A stretch of 64,000 nucleotides of DNA, from contig JAGBIJ010000045.1 of the NCBI GenBank assembly GCA_017935045.1, forward strand, positions 1 through 64,000. Reading direction: 5' to 3'. This stretch comes from Muribaculaceae bacterium (lineage in GTDB: Bacteria; Bacteroidota; Bacteroidia; Bacteroidales; Muribaculaceae). Under the pieces are notes generated by a model. That model did not search any database and was not told the DNA's origin. It saw only the letters and a list, made by a program, of their open reading frames with translations. Numbering within the stretch: the first letter of the stretch is position 1; each line of letters opens with the position of its first letter. Shown here in pieces: positions 53,980 through 62,415 of this stretch. The position numbers and the translations under genes were made by a program.

Positions 53980-54525
53980 TCAATCGAAACTTATGGTTTT
54001 CGCCTCCTCCTGCTGACGCCGATGCTCCAGATCGTCGGGACTCTCGGTGCCGAACAAGGCGGGGGAGACAGCCATTACCAGCTCCACCACATTGCCGTCG
54101 CCATCGTCGCAGTAGTCGGCCAGACGTGAATCGGGACTCAGACCCAGCCACAGATTAAGGATGACGCTGAGTACCACCACCCACTTCATCAGCGAGAACG
54201 CAGCTCCGGCTATGGAGTTGAGAGCGCCCAGACGAAATATGCAGAGCGCGCTATTGAGGACCGTAGCAAGAAGCGAGAAAAGCATATAGACCACTCCGAA
54301 GACTATGGCGGCCGCCACCATTGAATATGTATATTCCGGGAAAATACCGCGGCCTAACTGCGGACATGTCTCCTGCAGCCACAGCGAGACATCCGAGCCG
54401 AAGATGCGTACGAAGACTATGCCGAAGGCCAGGCCGAGCAGCGTAGCCAACTGATGAAGCAGCCCGCGCGACCATCCGCGCCACACGGCGAAAGCCAGAA
54501 CCAATATGATGATAAGCGGATACAT
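53980..54525 (-). CDS. CvpA-family membrane protein
   Basis: A 181-residue inner-membrane protein with four predicted transmembrane helices (about 2-18, 24-42, 68-90 and 108-130) and a charged cytoplasmic tail. The GWSRGLLHQLATLLGLAFGI start matches the CvpA (colicin V production) family. CvpA proteins affect envelope stress and bile-salt tolerance; the mechanism is unknown. It has its own -7 box and likely forms one transcript with sufC-sufD-sufS, an arrangement that I recall from other Bacteroidales with sufB in between. Confidence 0.82.
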   Translation of the reverse strand: MYPLIIILVLAFAVWRGWSRGLLHQLATLLGLAFGIVFVRIFGSDVSLWLQETCPQLGRGIFPEYTYSMVAAAIVFGVVYMLFSLLATVLNSALCIFRLGALNSIAGAAFSLMKWVVVLSVILNLWLGLSPDSRLADYCDDGDGNVVELVMAVSPALFGTESPDDLEHRRQQEEAKTISFD

Positions 54526-54566
54526 ACTTTTTTTGCCGACTGAGAGCCGAAGCCCCCAATAGTCTG

Positions 54567-54574
54567 CAAATTTA
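54567..54574 (-). promoter_or_regulatory. -7 box of the cvpA-suf operon
   Basis: TAAATTTG on the minus strand, 41 nt before the ATG at 54525; no clear -33 TTG. Confidence 0.55.
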
Positions 54575-54611
54575 GCAAAAAAATCTCAGACGAGACGCCC
54601 GCATAAACCAA

Positions 54612-54643
54612 AAAGCGTCTCAGGCCTCGACCCGGGACGCTTT
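54612..54643 (-). terminator. Terminator of the CoA-transferase gene
   Basis: 8-bp stem AAAGCGTC/GACGCTTT with a 16-nt loop; on the minus strand the stem runs into TTTTT. It lies 140 nt after the CoA-transferase stop, between that gene and the cvpA promoter. The rest of the gap (54644-54783) shows nothing recognisable. Confidence 0.7.
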
Positions 54644-54783
54644 AAGGTTAATGAAGCAAAGACTTGTCTTATCTTTACAACCTGAAGGGCGGGCGCATTG
54701 TCTCGCCCTTATATCTTTATTACAAACGAATGGCCTGAAAGTTTAACCGGCCTCGTCCGATTTAACATCTATTAACCGTAGGC

Positions 54784-56280
54784 TCAGACACCGTACTTAG
54801 AGTAGTCGGCCTGCAGCATGTCGCCCGTAGCCTCGAAAGCTTCGTGCAGGGCGAAAGCGGCACGCAGCGTGTGGGGAGTGTGTCCGCCTTTCGAGAGCTT
54901 CAGATAATCCCACATCAGCTCCTTGTACATCGGATGCACGCAGTTCTCGATGATGGTCTGGGCACGCTGTATGGGGTCTTTGCCGCGCAGGTCGGCCACA
55001 CCCTGCTCCGTGACGAGAATCTTGACAGAATGTTCGGAGTGATCCACATGGCTGGCCATGGGGACGATGGCCGATATCTTGCCGCCCTTCTGGATAGAGG
55101 GGCAGGAGAAAATCGACAGATAGGCGTTGCGTGAGAAGTCGGCCGAGCCGCCTATGCCGTTCATCATCTTGGTGCCGCACACATGCGTAGAGTTGACGTT
55201 GCCGAAGATGTCGGCCTCCAGAGCCGTGTTCATGGCTATCAGTCCCAGTCGGCGTACGATTTCCGGAGAATTGGAAATCTCGCCCGGACGCATCAGTATC
55301 TTGTCGCGGAAGAAGTCGATATTGTCCATGAAGTGCAGCATGGCGTCGTCGGAGAACGTCAGCGCGCAGGTGGAAGCGAACTTACATTTGCCCTGCTCCA
55401 TCAGGTGCATGACGGCATCCTGGATTACCTCGGTGTACATCTCGAAGCGAGGTATCTCCGGGTTCTCGCCCAGACCGTAGAGTACTGCGTTGGCCACGTT
55501 GCCCACACCGCTCTGTATCGGCAGGAACTCCTTGGGCATCTTGCCGTCGCGCAGCTGCTGCGCCAGGAAGTGGCATACGTTGTCGCCTATCTTCTGCGTT
55601 ACCTCGTCGGCGGCAGTGAAAGCGTGGATGCTCTCGGAGGCGTTGGAGGGAACGATACCGATAATCTTGGCGGGGTCTATCTTCAGCACTGTCGAGCCGA
55701 TGCGGTCCGACGGACGGTAGATAGGTATCTCGCGGCGGCGCGGCGGGTCAAGCGGAATATAGTTGTCATGGAATCCGCGGAACGAAGTGCGGTAATAGGA
55801 GCTGTATTCTATTATGACCTTCTTGGCCATGCGGGCGATAGTGGGAGCCATGCCCAGACCGGCGCCGAGGATTACCTCGCCGTTCGGGCTCATCTCCGTA
55901 GCCTCGATGATGGCTATATCTATGTCGCCGTAAAAGCCGTAACGCAGGTCCTGGGAAAGATGGGAGAGATGGGTGTCGACGTATGAAATCTGGCCCCGGT
56001 TGATGGCGTTGCGCGCATCTTTGTGGCCCTGATAAGGGATACGGAGATTTACCGCCTCAGCTCGCGCGAGCTCGCCGTCCACATGGTCATTGGTGCTGGC
56101 GCCCGTAAACAGATTGATCTTGAACGGTTCGCCTTTTTCATGGAGCTCCTTGGCACGCTGAGCCAGAGCTACCGTTACAACCTTGGGTGTACCGGATGCG
56201 GTAAAACCGGAAAATCCCACATTGTCGCCGTTTTTAATGTAGCTGGCAGCTTCTTCAGCTGTAATAAAAGGGATACTCAT
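54784..56280 (-). CDS. Succinyl-CoA:acetate CoA-transferase (acetyl-CoA hydrolase/transferase family)
   Basis: Exchanges CoA between acetyl-CoA, succinyl-CoA or propionyl-CoA and free acids; in Bacteroidales it links acetate, succinate and propionate fermentation. The 498-residue length matches AarC-type enzymes. The candidate catalytic glutamate is Glu284 in MYTEVIQD, close to the corresponding position in AarC. The Gly-rich GVGNVANAVLYGL loop and the ALEADIFGNVNSTHV segment are intact. I start at the ATG at 56280 (MSIPFITAEE); 12 upstream codons in frame lie inside the promoter region. The promoter is interlocked with that of miaB. Confidence 0.92.
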   Translation of the reverse strand: MSIPFITAEEAASYIKNGDNVGFSGFTASGTPKVVTVALAQRAKELHEKGEPFKINLFTGASTNDHVDGELARAEAVNLRIPYQGHKDARNAINRGQISYVDTHLSHLSQDLRYGFYGDIDIAIIEATEMSPNGEVILGAGLGMAPTIARMAKKVIIEYSSYYRTSFRGFHDNYIPLDPPRRREIPIYRPSDRIGSTVLKIDPAKIIGIVPSNASESIHAFTAADEVTQKIGDNVCHFLAQQLRDGKMPKEFLPIQSGVGNVANAVLYGLGENPEIPRFEMYTEVIQDAVMHLMEQGKCKFASTCALTFSDDAMLHFMDNIDFFRDKILMRPGEISNSPEIVRRLGLIAMNTALEADIFGNVNSTHVCGTKMMNGIGGSADFSRNAYLSIFSCPSIQKGGKISAIVPMASHVDHSEHSVKILVTEQGVADLRGKDPIQRAQTIIENCVHPMYKELMWDYLKLSKGGHTPHTLRAAFALHEAFEATGDMLQADYSKYGV

Positions 56281-56311
56281 TTGTAACGTTTTAGATTTTA
56301 TGGTAATTTTG
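56281..56311 (+). promoter_or_regulatory. Promoter of miaB
   Basis: TTG at 56281-56283, 20-bp spacer, TAATTTTG at 56304-56311. It faces the minus-strand promoter; the two -7 boxes form the 18-bp near-palindrome TAATTTTGCACAAAATTA. Confidence 0.75.
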
Positions 56312-56313
56312 CA

Positions 56314-56345
56314 CAAAATTAATTATTAAATCCGAATTACACCAA
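56314..56345 (-). promoter_or_regulatory. Promoter of the CoA-transferase gene
   Basis: On the minus strand TTG (56345-56343), 21-bp spacer, TAATTTTG (56321-56314). Its -33 element lies 2 bp before the miaB start codon. Confidence 0.68.
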
Positions 56346-56347
56346 TT

Positions 56348-57718
56348 ATGAACCCATTTTTTTCACACGAAAGCGATAAAAATTGCACACATTCCCGTAA
56401 AGTGCGCATTGAAACGTACGGATGCCAGATGAATGTCGCTGACAGTGAGGTAATTGCGACTATGATGGGAGAAGCCGGATACTCTCTGACCGAAATTGAC
56501 TCTGAGGCGGACGCCGTAATCATAAATACATGCTCCATCCGCGACAACGCCGAGCAAAAGATTTTCTCTCGCCTGCAATACTGGAACGCGCTCCGACGCA
56601 AAGAGGGGCGACGCATCATCATCGGCGTGGCGGGCTGCATGGCCGAGCGCGTAAAGCGAGAACTGATTGACAACCACGGCGTAGACCTCGTGGCCGGGCC
56701 TGACTCCTATCTCGATCTGCCCAATCTCGTAGGGGCGGCCGAGACGGGAAATCCCGCCATCAACATAGAGCTGTCGACTACAGAGACATACCGCGACGTC
56801 ATACCCTCGCGCATAGGCACCGGACGCATCTCCGGCTACATCTCCATCATGCGCGGATGCAACAATTTCTGCTCCTACTGTATCGTCCCCTACACCCGTG
56901 GGCGCGAACGCTCGCGCGAGCCACGAAGCATCATGGCCGAGCTGGCCGACCTGCGTGACCGAGGATTCAAGGAGGCTATACTTCTGGGACAGAATGTCAA
57001 TTCATATTCTTATACCGACCCCGCCACCAGACTGACAACCGACTTCCCGGCCCTGCTCGCCATGGTTGCCCAGGCCGCCCCGCAGATGCGCATACGATTT
57101 ACCACATCCCACCCCAAGGATATGAGCGACGAAACGCTGCACGTCATAGCTGCCCACCCCAATCTGGCCCGCCACATACATCTGCCCGTGCAGAGCGGTT
57201 CGGACAAAGTGCTGAAAGCCATGAACCGCAAATATACCCGCGCCTGGTACATGGACCGCATCCAAGCCATACGGCGCATACTGCCCGGCTGCGGCATATC
57301 GTCTGACCTCTTTACCGGCTTCCACGATGAGACGGAGGAAGACTTCGCCCAGACGCTCTCGCTAATGCGCGAAGCGCGCTTCGACAGCTCATTCATGTTC
57401 AAATACTCCGAGCGGCCCGGCACTTTCGCCTCAAAGCATCTGCCGGACAATGTACCGGAAGATGTGAAAATAGACCGACTGAACCGCATGATAGCCGTGC
57501 AGAACGAGCTCTCGGCTGCCTCCAACAAAGCCGATATCGGCAAGCGCTTCGAAATCCTGGTCGAAGGACGCAGCAAGCGCTCGGCCGACGACCTCTACGG
57601 CCGCACCAGCCAGAACAAAGTCGTGGTCTTCCCCGCCGCAGGCCATCATCCCGGCGAATTTGTCACAGTCGAAGTTACCGGCGCCACCTCCGCCACACTC
57701 CTCGGCCGCGCCATCTGA
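56348..57718 (+). CDS. miaB: tRNA-2-methylthio-N6-dimethylallyladenosine synthase
   Basis: Radical-SAM methylthiotransferase that adds the 2-methylthio group to i6A37 of tRNAs. The 456-residue protein has all three domains: UPF0004 with cluster cysteines (TYGCQMN, NTCSIRD, AGCMAE), radical SAM with CNNFCSYC binding the second cluster, and a C-terminal TRAM domain (RFEILVEGRSKRS...). The order and spacing distinguish it from RimO and MtaB. A 23-residue N-terminal extension before the first motif is normal for Bacteroidetes. Transcribed alone from the face-to-face promoter pair. Confidence 0.95.
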   Translation: MNPFFSHESDKNCTHSRKVRIETYGCQMNVADSEVIATMMGEAGYSLTEIDSEADAVIINTCSIRDNAEQKIFSRLQYWNALRRKEGRRIIIGVAGCMAERVKRELIDNHGVDLVAGPDSYLDLPNLVGAAETGNPAINIELSTTETYRDVIPSRIGTGRISGYISIMRGCNNFCSYCIVPYTRGRERSREPRSIMAELADLRDRGFKEAILLGQNVNSYSYTDPATRLTTDFPALLAMVAQAAPQMRIRFTTSHPKDMSDETLHVIAAHPNLARHIHLPVQSGSDKVLKAMNRKYTRAWYMDRIQAIRRILPGCGISSDLFTGFHDETEEDFAQTLSLMREARFDSSFMFKYSERPGTFASKHLPDNVPEDVKIDRLNRMIAVQNELSAASNKADIGKRFEILVEGRSKRSADDLYGRTSQNKVVVFPAAGHHPGEFVTVEVTGATSATLLGRAI

Positions 57719-57758
57719 AAGGTCGTATATTTACGCAGCCTCCAGACAGTATCTACGC

Positions 57759-57793
57759 CAAGACGCTGAGCTGATTCCCGGCTCGGTGTCTTG
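57759..57793. terminator. Hairpin between miaB and the convergent exported-protein operon
   Basis: Stem CAAGAC...GTCTTG with inner GAGC/GCTC pairs and a 9-nt loop; no long T-tract. Confidence 0.55.
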
Positions 57794-57798
57794 TTAAT

Positions 57799-58362
57799 CT
57801 ATCGTTTAAAGCCGCTCATCGGATCTTCCTGCTCGGGAGCGGTAATTAGCTTCATTTTTTCCAATTCCTCTATAAACTTTTCCCAATTCTCAGGAATAGG
57901 CACATCCGAGTAAGACAGATGTCCGTCGTTGAGAGCCTGCCCTAATATACACATATTAGCATCCATGTCTTCTAAGGCCAACGTCTTTTCGCATGTATAA
58001 ATGTCAAAACCATTCTTTCTCGTGACAAAAGCCAAATAATAACATTCTGTTAACCCCGTCGGGTCGGGCATAGTCCACACCACAACTTCGTTACCAGCCA
58101 CATCCTTCTTATTCGCCACTATCTCCTCTGCTTTGAACGGAGCTTCATAACCATTCGTCTCCGTAAGCATAATGATTGCATCGGGCATTGTCCAGAACGA
58201 TGCATTCTCCGTACCGATATTGGCCGCCACTACCGGAAGCCATCTGTACTCAAAATCATATACTCTGAGTTTCTTCAAGCCCGCTTTCTGCGTTCCCTCG
58301 TCTGCGACTGCCCCCAGCACGGTCAGTAACGTCAGTACCATTGTCAGTAATCTTTTTTTCAT
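57799..58362 (-). CDS. Unknown exported protein
   Basis: A 187-residue protein with a signal peptide (MKKRLLTMVLTLLTVLGAVAD). The mature part alternates short strands and helices (VYDFEYRWLPVVAANIG, NDGHLSYSDVPIP) and has few cysteines; I do not recognise a family. It is the last gene of the C10-protease operon, starting 7 nt after the upstream stop, so it is co-expressed with the proteases. Both possibilities, a protease-associated accessory or inhibitor and an unrelated exported protein, are open. It is less GC-rich than the genes before it. Confidence 0.7.
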   Translation of the reverse strand: MKKRLLTMVLTLLTVLGAVADEGTQKAGLKKLRVYDFEYRWLPVVAANIGTENASFWTMPDAIIMLTETNGYEAPFKAEEIVANKKDVAGNEVVVWTMPDPTGLTECYYLAFVTRKNGFDIYTCEKTLALEDMDANMCILGQALNDGHLSYSDVPIPENWEKFIEELEKMKLITAPEQEDPMSGFKR

Positions 58363-58369
58363 AACTGTT

Positions 58370-59803
58370 TTATTTAAAATTAAACGTTATCACACCCTTT
58401 CTCGGCTCCTCTCCCCCAAAGCTGCTCCACTTGCTCAGCATTGCAGCCTGACAGCACTGTTTCCCGATGCCCGCATCGACAACATCAATCAGTTTCACGC
58501 TTGCAACCGTTCCATCCGAATTTACCATACACTCAACCCTTATAGTCTGTGGAGATTTAACCTTTACCATCGGTGTCGGATACGCTAACAGTCTTAACCC
58601 GCCGGAGCCTTCATCCCCGGGTGCGCCGGACTTATCCTCCCCCGCTTCCATGTCCTTACCTCGGTCTAAATTCTTCAGTCTTACAGCGGCCACCCTGTCG
58701 CCCAATGCAGCAGCCCTCTCCAGCAGCTCCGCCCCCTTTTTCTCATCCCGGACGACACCCTTTCCCTCCAGATAATAAATGCCCAGATTGCACAGCGCGT
58801 CAGACAGGGTGGACTTATCCCCTGCCGGCGCGTTTTTTATAGTCATCTCGTACCAATGCGCGGCCTCCTTATAGTCGCGCTGCATTTTCTTCTCCTTAGG
58901 CAGGAAAATGTGAGGTTGCGAGTAGATATGCGCCAGCCTGAACGCGGCGTGATACCTGCCCTGACCGGCTGCCATGCGCAGATACCGCAGCCCCTCGGCT
59001 ACATTTTTCTTCACATCTATCCCGTACAGCAACCGACGGCCCATCTCCTCCTGCGCCTTGTCATCGCCGGAGTCAGCTGCCTTACCGAGCAGCGAGATAC
59101 CCTCTTTCTTCTTTCCCTTGTCGAGCAGGGCGAGTGCCTGGGCGCACATCTTGACGGGGTCGGGCTGCTCCGATTCGGGCGGCAGCGGAGTCAGCTCCAG
59201 ATTTATGGCGAAATTACGACGTTCGGGACTGAGCGTGAATTTGCCTTCGGAAGTCTTGTACCCGGGCGCGCCGGCTGACCATACATGCTCTCCATACGGC
59301 AGCGCTTCCGCCACTACCCCGTCAGTCGCCGTACACACCCTGCCGTCCACGCTGACTGAAGCATAAGTCGGCTTAAGCAACAAGGTAAAGATACCGTTCT
59401 CTCCAGACATACCCAATAGCGCAGCCGGCACGTCGAGCCTCAGCGTGTAGCCCGTCTTCGGCTCCAGCCTCTCCACGCCGTAATCCTCGAAATAGACACG
59501 CAGGGTCTCGGCGCGCGGACACTTTATTTCCACCATACGGCAGCCGGCCTCAAGCCAGACTATATACTCGTTGACATCAAATAGCGGGTCTCCTATAAGA
59601 TCGCCGTCAAAACCGGCTCCCTCTATCGGCAGCTTCACTCGCACCACAGCGGCGGGGATGCCGTTGGCATCCTCGCGTATCAGAGAACCGTAGATGACGT
59701 CACCGTTAGGCTCTATCCCCTTGACTCCCAGTTTAGCCTGCTGCGCCGGCGCGAGCGCCGCCATGAGGCATATCAGCGATAATGTCAGCAGCGCCCGCCT
59801 CAT
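58370..59803 (-). CDS. Exported PEGA/Sel1 protein with TonB-C-like end
   Basis: A 477-residue protein with a signal peptide (ending AALAPAQ). Its N-terminal domain (about 20-150) is clearly paralogous to the protein at 48882: both read VKG...GDV, then AAVV.V.LP..GA.FDG.LIG.P and later LRV.F.D.G. A PEGA-like module (about 150-215) and Sel1 repeats (about 235-395) follow. The end (IRVECMVNSDGTVASVKLIDV to VITFNFK) resembles a TonB/energy-transducer C-terminal domain, a fold that binds partner proteins. I start at 59803; it overlaps the preceding stop (ATGA). Likely an envelope scaffold or adaptor working with the exported operon. Confidence 0.82.
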   Translation of the reverse strand: MRRALLTLSLICLMAALAPAQQAKLGVKGIEPNGDVIYGSLIREDANGIPAAVVRVKLPIEGAGFDGDLIGDPLFDVNEYIVWLEAGCRMVEIKCPRAETLRVYFEDYGVERLEPKTGYTLRLDVPAALLGMSGENGIFTLLLKPTYASVSVDGRVCTATDGVVAEALPYGEHVWSAGAPGYKTSEGKFTLSPERRNFAINLELTPLPPESEQPDPVKMCAQALALLDKGKKKEGISLLGKAADSGDDKAQEEMGRRLLYGIDVKKNVAEGLRYLRMAAGQGRYHAAFRLAHIYSQPHIFLPKEKKMQRDYKEAAHWYEMTIKNAPAGDKSTLSDALCNLGIYYLEGKGVVRDEKKGAELLERAAALGDRVAAVRLKNLDRGKDMEAGEDKSGAPGDEGSGGLRLLAYPTPMVKVKSPQTIRVECMVNSDGTVASVKLIDVVDAGIGKQCCQAAMLSKWSSFGGEEPRKGVITFNFK

Positions 59804-60300
59804 CCGGCAAACATAATATCGACTAAGTACCAACGTCCGCCTATGCGCTTGAAAGTCGCTGACAGAGTACCGCCACCTGTTTCTTCATCCACATCGTCCG
59901 ATTCCGCAACGTAATCTTCAAACGTATCGTCGGCGCTGTAATACACCACTGAGTCAGCAGTGGCGTCCTGCCACGTGGAGTAACTGTAAATGTTCTGCCA
60001 ATACTTTGCCTCCACCGGGAACTCACATTCCTCCATTCCTTTAGGAATCAGTAACTCATACACAAATTCCGATACATCAGAATATGGCAGTTTCAGCCGT
60101 GAGTCCCTGAATTTCTTGTCACTGCAGAATTTCTTCAGAAACACACGGAATGGCTCGGCACCCTTGTTCAGCGCGGACTTCGGATTCTCTACCGCGTCGC
60201 AGGCTTTTCTGTCTATTTTGGCCGCTACCTCTTCGAAGCTATGCGCATAAGCGCTCACAGCCGTCAGCACGGCGGCCATAAGCAAAATCAATTTTTTCAT
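59800..60300 (-). CDS. Small exported protein (DUF4348-like)
   Basis: A 166-residue protein with a signal peptide (MKKLILLMAAVLTAVSAYA). The mature domain ends in an NTF2-like beta pattern (TLSATFKRIGGRWYLVDIMFA), common in small exported Bacteroidales proteins; DUF4348 is my best guess from memory and not certain. It overlaps the C10 protease gene upstream and the PEGA/Sel1 gene downstream by 4 nt each, so the three are translationally coupled. Small exported proteins beside C10 proteases are sometimes inhibitors (SpeB/Spi-type); this one shows no clear homology to the propeptide. Confidence 0.75.
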   Translation of the reverse strand: MKKLILLMAAVLTAVSAYAHSFEEVAAKIDRKACDAVENPKSALNKGAEPFRVFLKKFCSDKKFRDSRLKLPYSDVSEFVYELLIPKGMEECEFPVEAKYWQNIYSYSTWQDATADSVVYYSADDTFEDYVAESDDVDEETGGGTLSATFKRIGGRWYLVDIMFAG

Positions 60301-62402
60301 AACACATTTATTCTAACAGGTTTATTATCGTCAGCGCTCACAAGATAAATACCCGGAGCCCAGCCGCTGCAATCTATCTCTACCGTCGCGCCGTCAGACT
60401 TGACCGAGGCAACCGTCATGCCGGACATGCCGCATACACTCACACAGCCCCCAGCTTTCAGGCCTCCGACTGTCAGCGTCCGGGACGCGGCGCTGTACCG
60501 CACCATGGCTTCTGCCGCTGCCGCCCCCTTCACTCCCGACTGACCAGCCGTAATTTCGTAGAATATCTGCCCGGTGCCTGTGGCCAGACACAGATAGCTT
60601 CCTTCAGCCACGGCGACGGGAACCTTGCACGGTATGCTTACAGTCTTCGTCACTCTCTTCCCTATCTTTATCGGCTCGGACTGACCCAGAATCGAGGCGC
60701 TTCCGTCAGGAGCCACAATCATAGCCATGATTTCATCCTCAAACACTTCATACTGGCATTTCACTGACGGTGTAAGCGTGAACTCATCCCCGCTCTGCAG
60801 CCGCAGCGGCACATCTACGCCGGTCGCGGTAAGCAGCATCTTGTCAGACATAGAGTTGCCCGACGATGAATACAGCCGGCCCACATGTACATCTATCGAA
60901 TCTTCCTTGCGGTCAGGCACATGCACACGGGTCCAGTTTCCGGAAGGCTTGCCCCCGAGGTCAGCGCACACTACGGCGTAAGCCTTGTAGTTCCCCGCCG
61001 GCACCTCACTGCTGGACAGCGACACGCTGACTGACTGTGTTCTGCCGTTCATCTCCAGAGTGGTCAGGTCCGGCTCCGCCACATAGCGGCTCGTGCCGTC
61101 GGCCGTGGAGACGAACTCCACGCCCTGCCAGTATTCCGACCGGGTCTGTGGAATGGAATTGATGAATCCGGCACGCGTGCCGTATCTGGTCACAACCGAC
61201 AGCTCCCCGCCGTCGTTTCTCATCCCTTCTCCCCCTGTTATATTGCCGTCAGCCACCACGTTGACTTTTGCTTCGTCGCCGGGTCGCGGAGGGCGGATTC
61301 CGAAAATAGCCGCCTGATTGGACGTATAATCCATAGTGATGCCGGGATTCAGATAGAATTCAGGCGTCAGAGCCGTAAGGGCATAATAGCCGTCGCCCGA
61401 TGCGCTGTAGCCCCAGTTGAAGTGAAACATCCCGGTGGCCGCCTCATAACCGTCGCAGATGAAAGCGTGGCCGCCCAGCATCATGTGCCCCTCATACAGC
61501 AGCGGACGGCCTTCCGACAACTCGGCATACAGCTTGTCGGCCCACTCCGCCTCGGTGTAATGCTGCTTCTGCTCATAATACAGAGCCGGCGAATAGTTGA
61601 AATTATCTATCAGACCTTTGGCCGCCATCAGTAGCGTCGCCGAACTGCTGTTCTGCCCCATATTGTTGTAGTCCATCTCCATAGACACGCCTAAATCCGC
61701 CAGCAGCCGGGCGACGGCCTGCCGCGACGCCGCAGATGCAGTCTCGTCATAGACATCCACCATCGACGCCCAGTCGTAGCGGCTGGATCCGAAGTCGGCC
61801 GTCAGCGTTACCTCCTTGCCGCAGATTTCGTCGGTATAAGTATGGGTTCCGCGACCCTGCTCCGGATAACGATGCAGGTACATTATCTGCGCGGCAGCCG
61901 TGGCCACGCAGCCCGAAACGCAATTCTCCTCAGCGCTGAAAGGCGGACACAGGTCGCTGAAAGGCGACGACTGATCCCAGCGGGCGCTTATCAGAACAGG
62001 TATGTCGTGCCGCTCTGCCGCAACCGTTTCCTCCCTGTAAGCCGACGCGCCTGCGGCTATCGCCGCGCTTATCTGCTCACGGTATGTTTCCAGCCACAGC
62101 CTCATGGGTTCGGGTAGCGGCTCAGAGCCCAGAGGCGCATCGCCGTAACCCAACACCGGACGGCTGCAGTCATCGGCCGACAGCAGTATGAATCCCGTTC
62201 CGCCACCGAACAGATAGACGCAGTTGTTGCCTTTATTATCTTTTAACGTCAGTCTGGGAGCCGTCGGGCAGTACGCAGCGACACGTTGTCCGAAGCCTCC
62301 GGCGGCACGCGCCAACGCCTCGCCCGGCGTAAGCTGCCTGGCTGCCGAGGGAAACGCCCCGACAGCCGCGGAAGCCAGAAGTATGTATCCGATACGTCTC
62401 AT
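60297..62402 (-). CDS. Secreted C10-family cysteine protease
   Basis: A 701-residue streptopain/SpeB-like protease. It has a signal peptide, a propeptide (about 25-135) and a papain-fold catalytic domain with Cys165 (SGCVATAAAQIMYLHRYP), His312 (GGHAFICDGY) and the oxyanion Trp in FHFNWGYSASGDGYY. Two Ig/Fn3-like domains follow (about 380-620). The end (SVCGMSGMTVASVKSD... GIYLVSADD) resembles a Por/T9SS sorting domain, which suggests the cell surface. I start at 62402 (MRRIGYILL); 62414 is possible. A second, related protease gene lies directly upstream (62416-64000), only 13 nt away. Confidence 0.92.
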   Translation of the reverse strand: MRRIGYILLASAAVGAFPSAARQLTPGEALARAAGGFGQRVAAYCPTAPRLTLKDNKGNNCVYLFGGGTGFILLSADDCSRPVLGYGDAPLGSEPLPEPMRLWLETYREQISAAIAAGASAYREETVAAERHDIPVLISARWDQSSPFSDLCPPFSAEENCVSGCVATAAAQIMYLHRYPEQGRGTHTYTDEICGKEVTLTADFGSSRYDWASMVDVYDETASAASRQAVARLLADLGVSMEMDYNNMGQNSSSATLLMAAKGLIDNFNYSPALYYEQKQHYTEAEWADKLYAELSEGRPLLYEGHMMLGGHAFICDGYEAATGMFHFNWGYSASGDGYYALTALTPEFYLNPGITMDYTSNQAAIFGIRPPRPGDEAKVNVVADGNITGGEGMRNDGGELSVVTRYGTRAGFINSIPQTRSEYWQGVEFVSTADGTSRYVAEPDLTTLEMNGRTQSVSVSLSSSEVPAGNYKAYAVVCADLGGKPSGNWTRVHVPDRKEDSIDVHVGRLYSSSGNSMSDKMLLTATGVDVPLRLQSGDEFTLTPSVKCQYEVFEDEIMAMIVAPDGSASILGQSEPIKIGKRVTKTVSIPCKVPVAVAEGSYLCLATGTGQIFYEITAGQSGVKGAAAAEAMVRYSAASRTLTVGGLKAGGCVSVCGMSGMTVASVKSDGATVEIDCSGWAPGIYLVSADDNKPVRINVL

Positions 62403-62415
62403 TTCAATATACATT

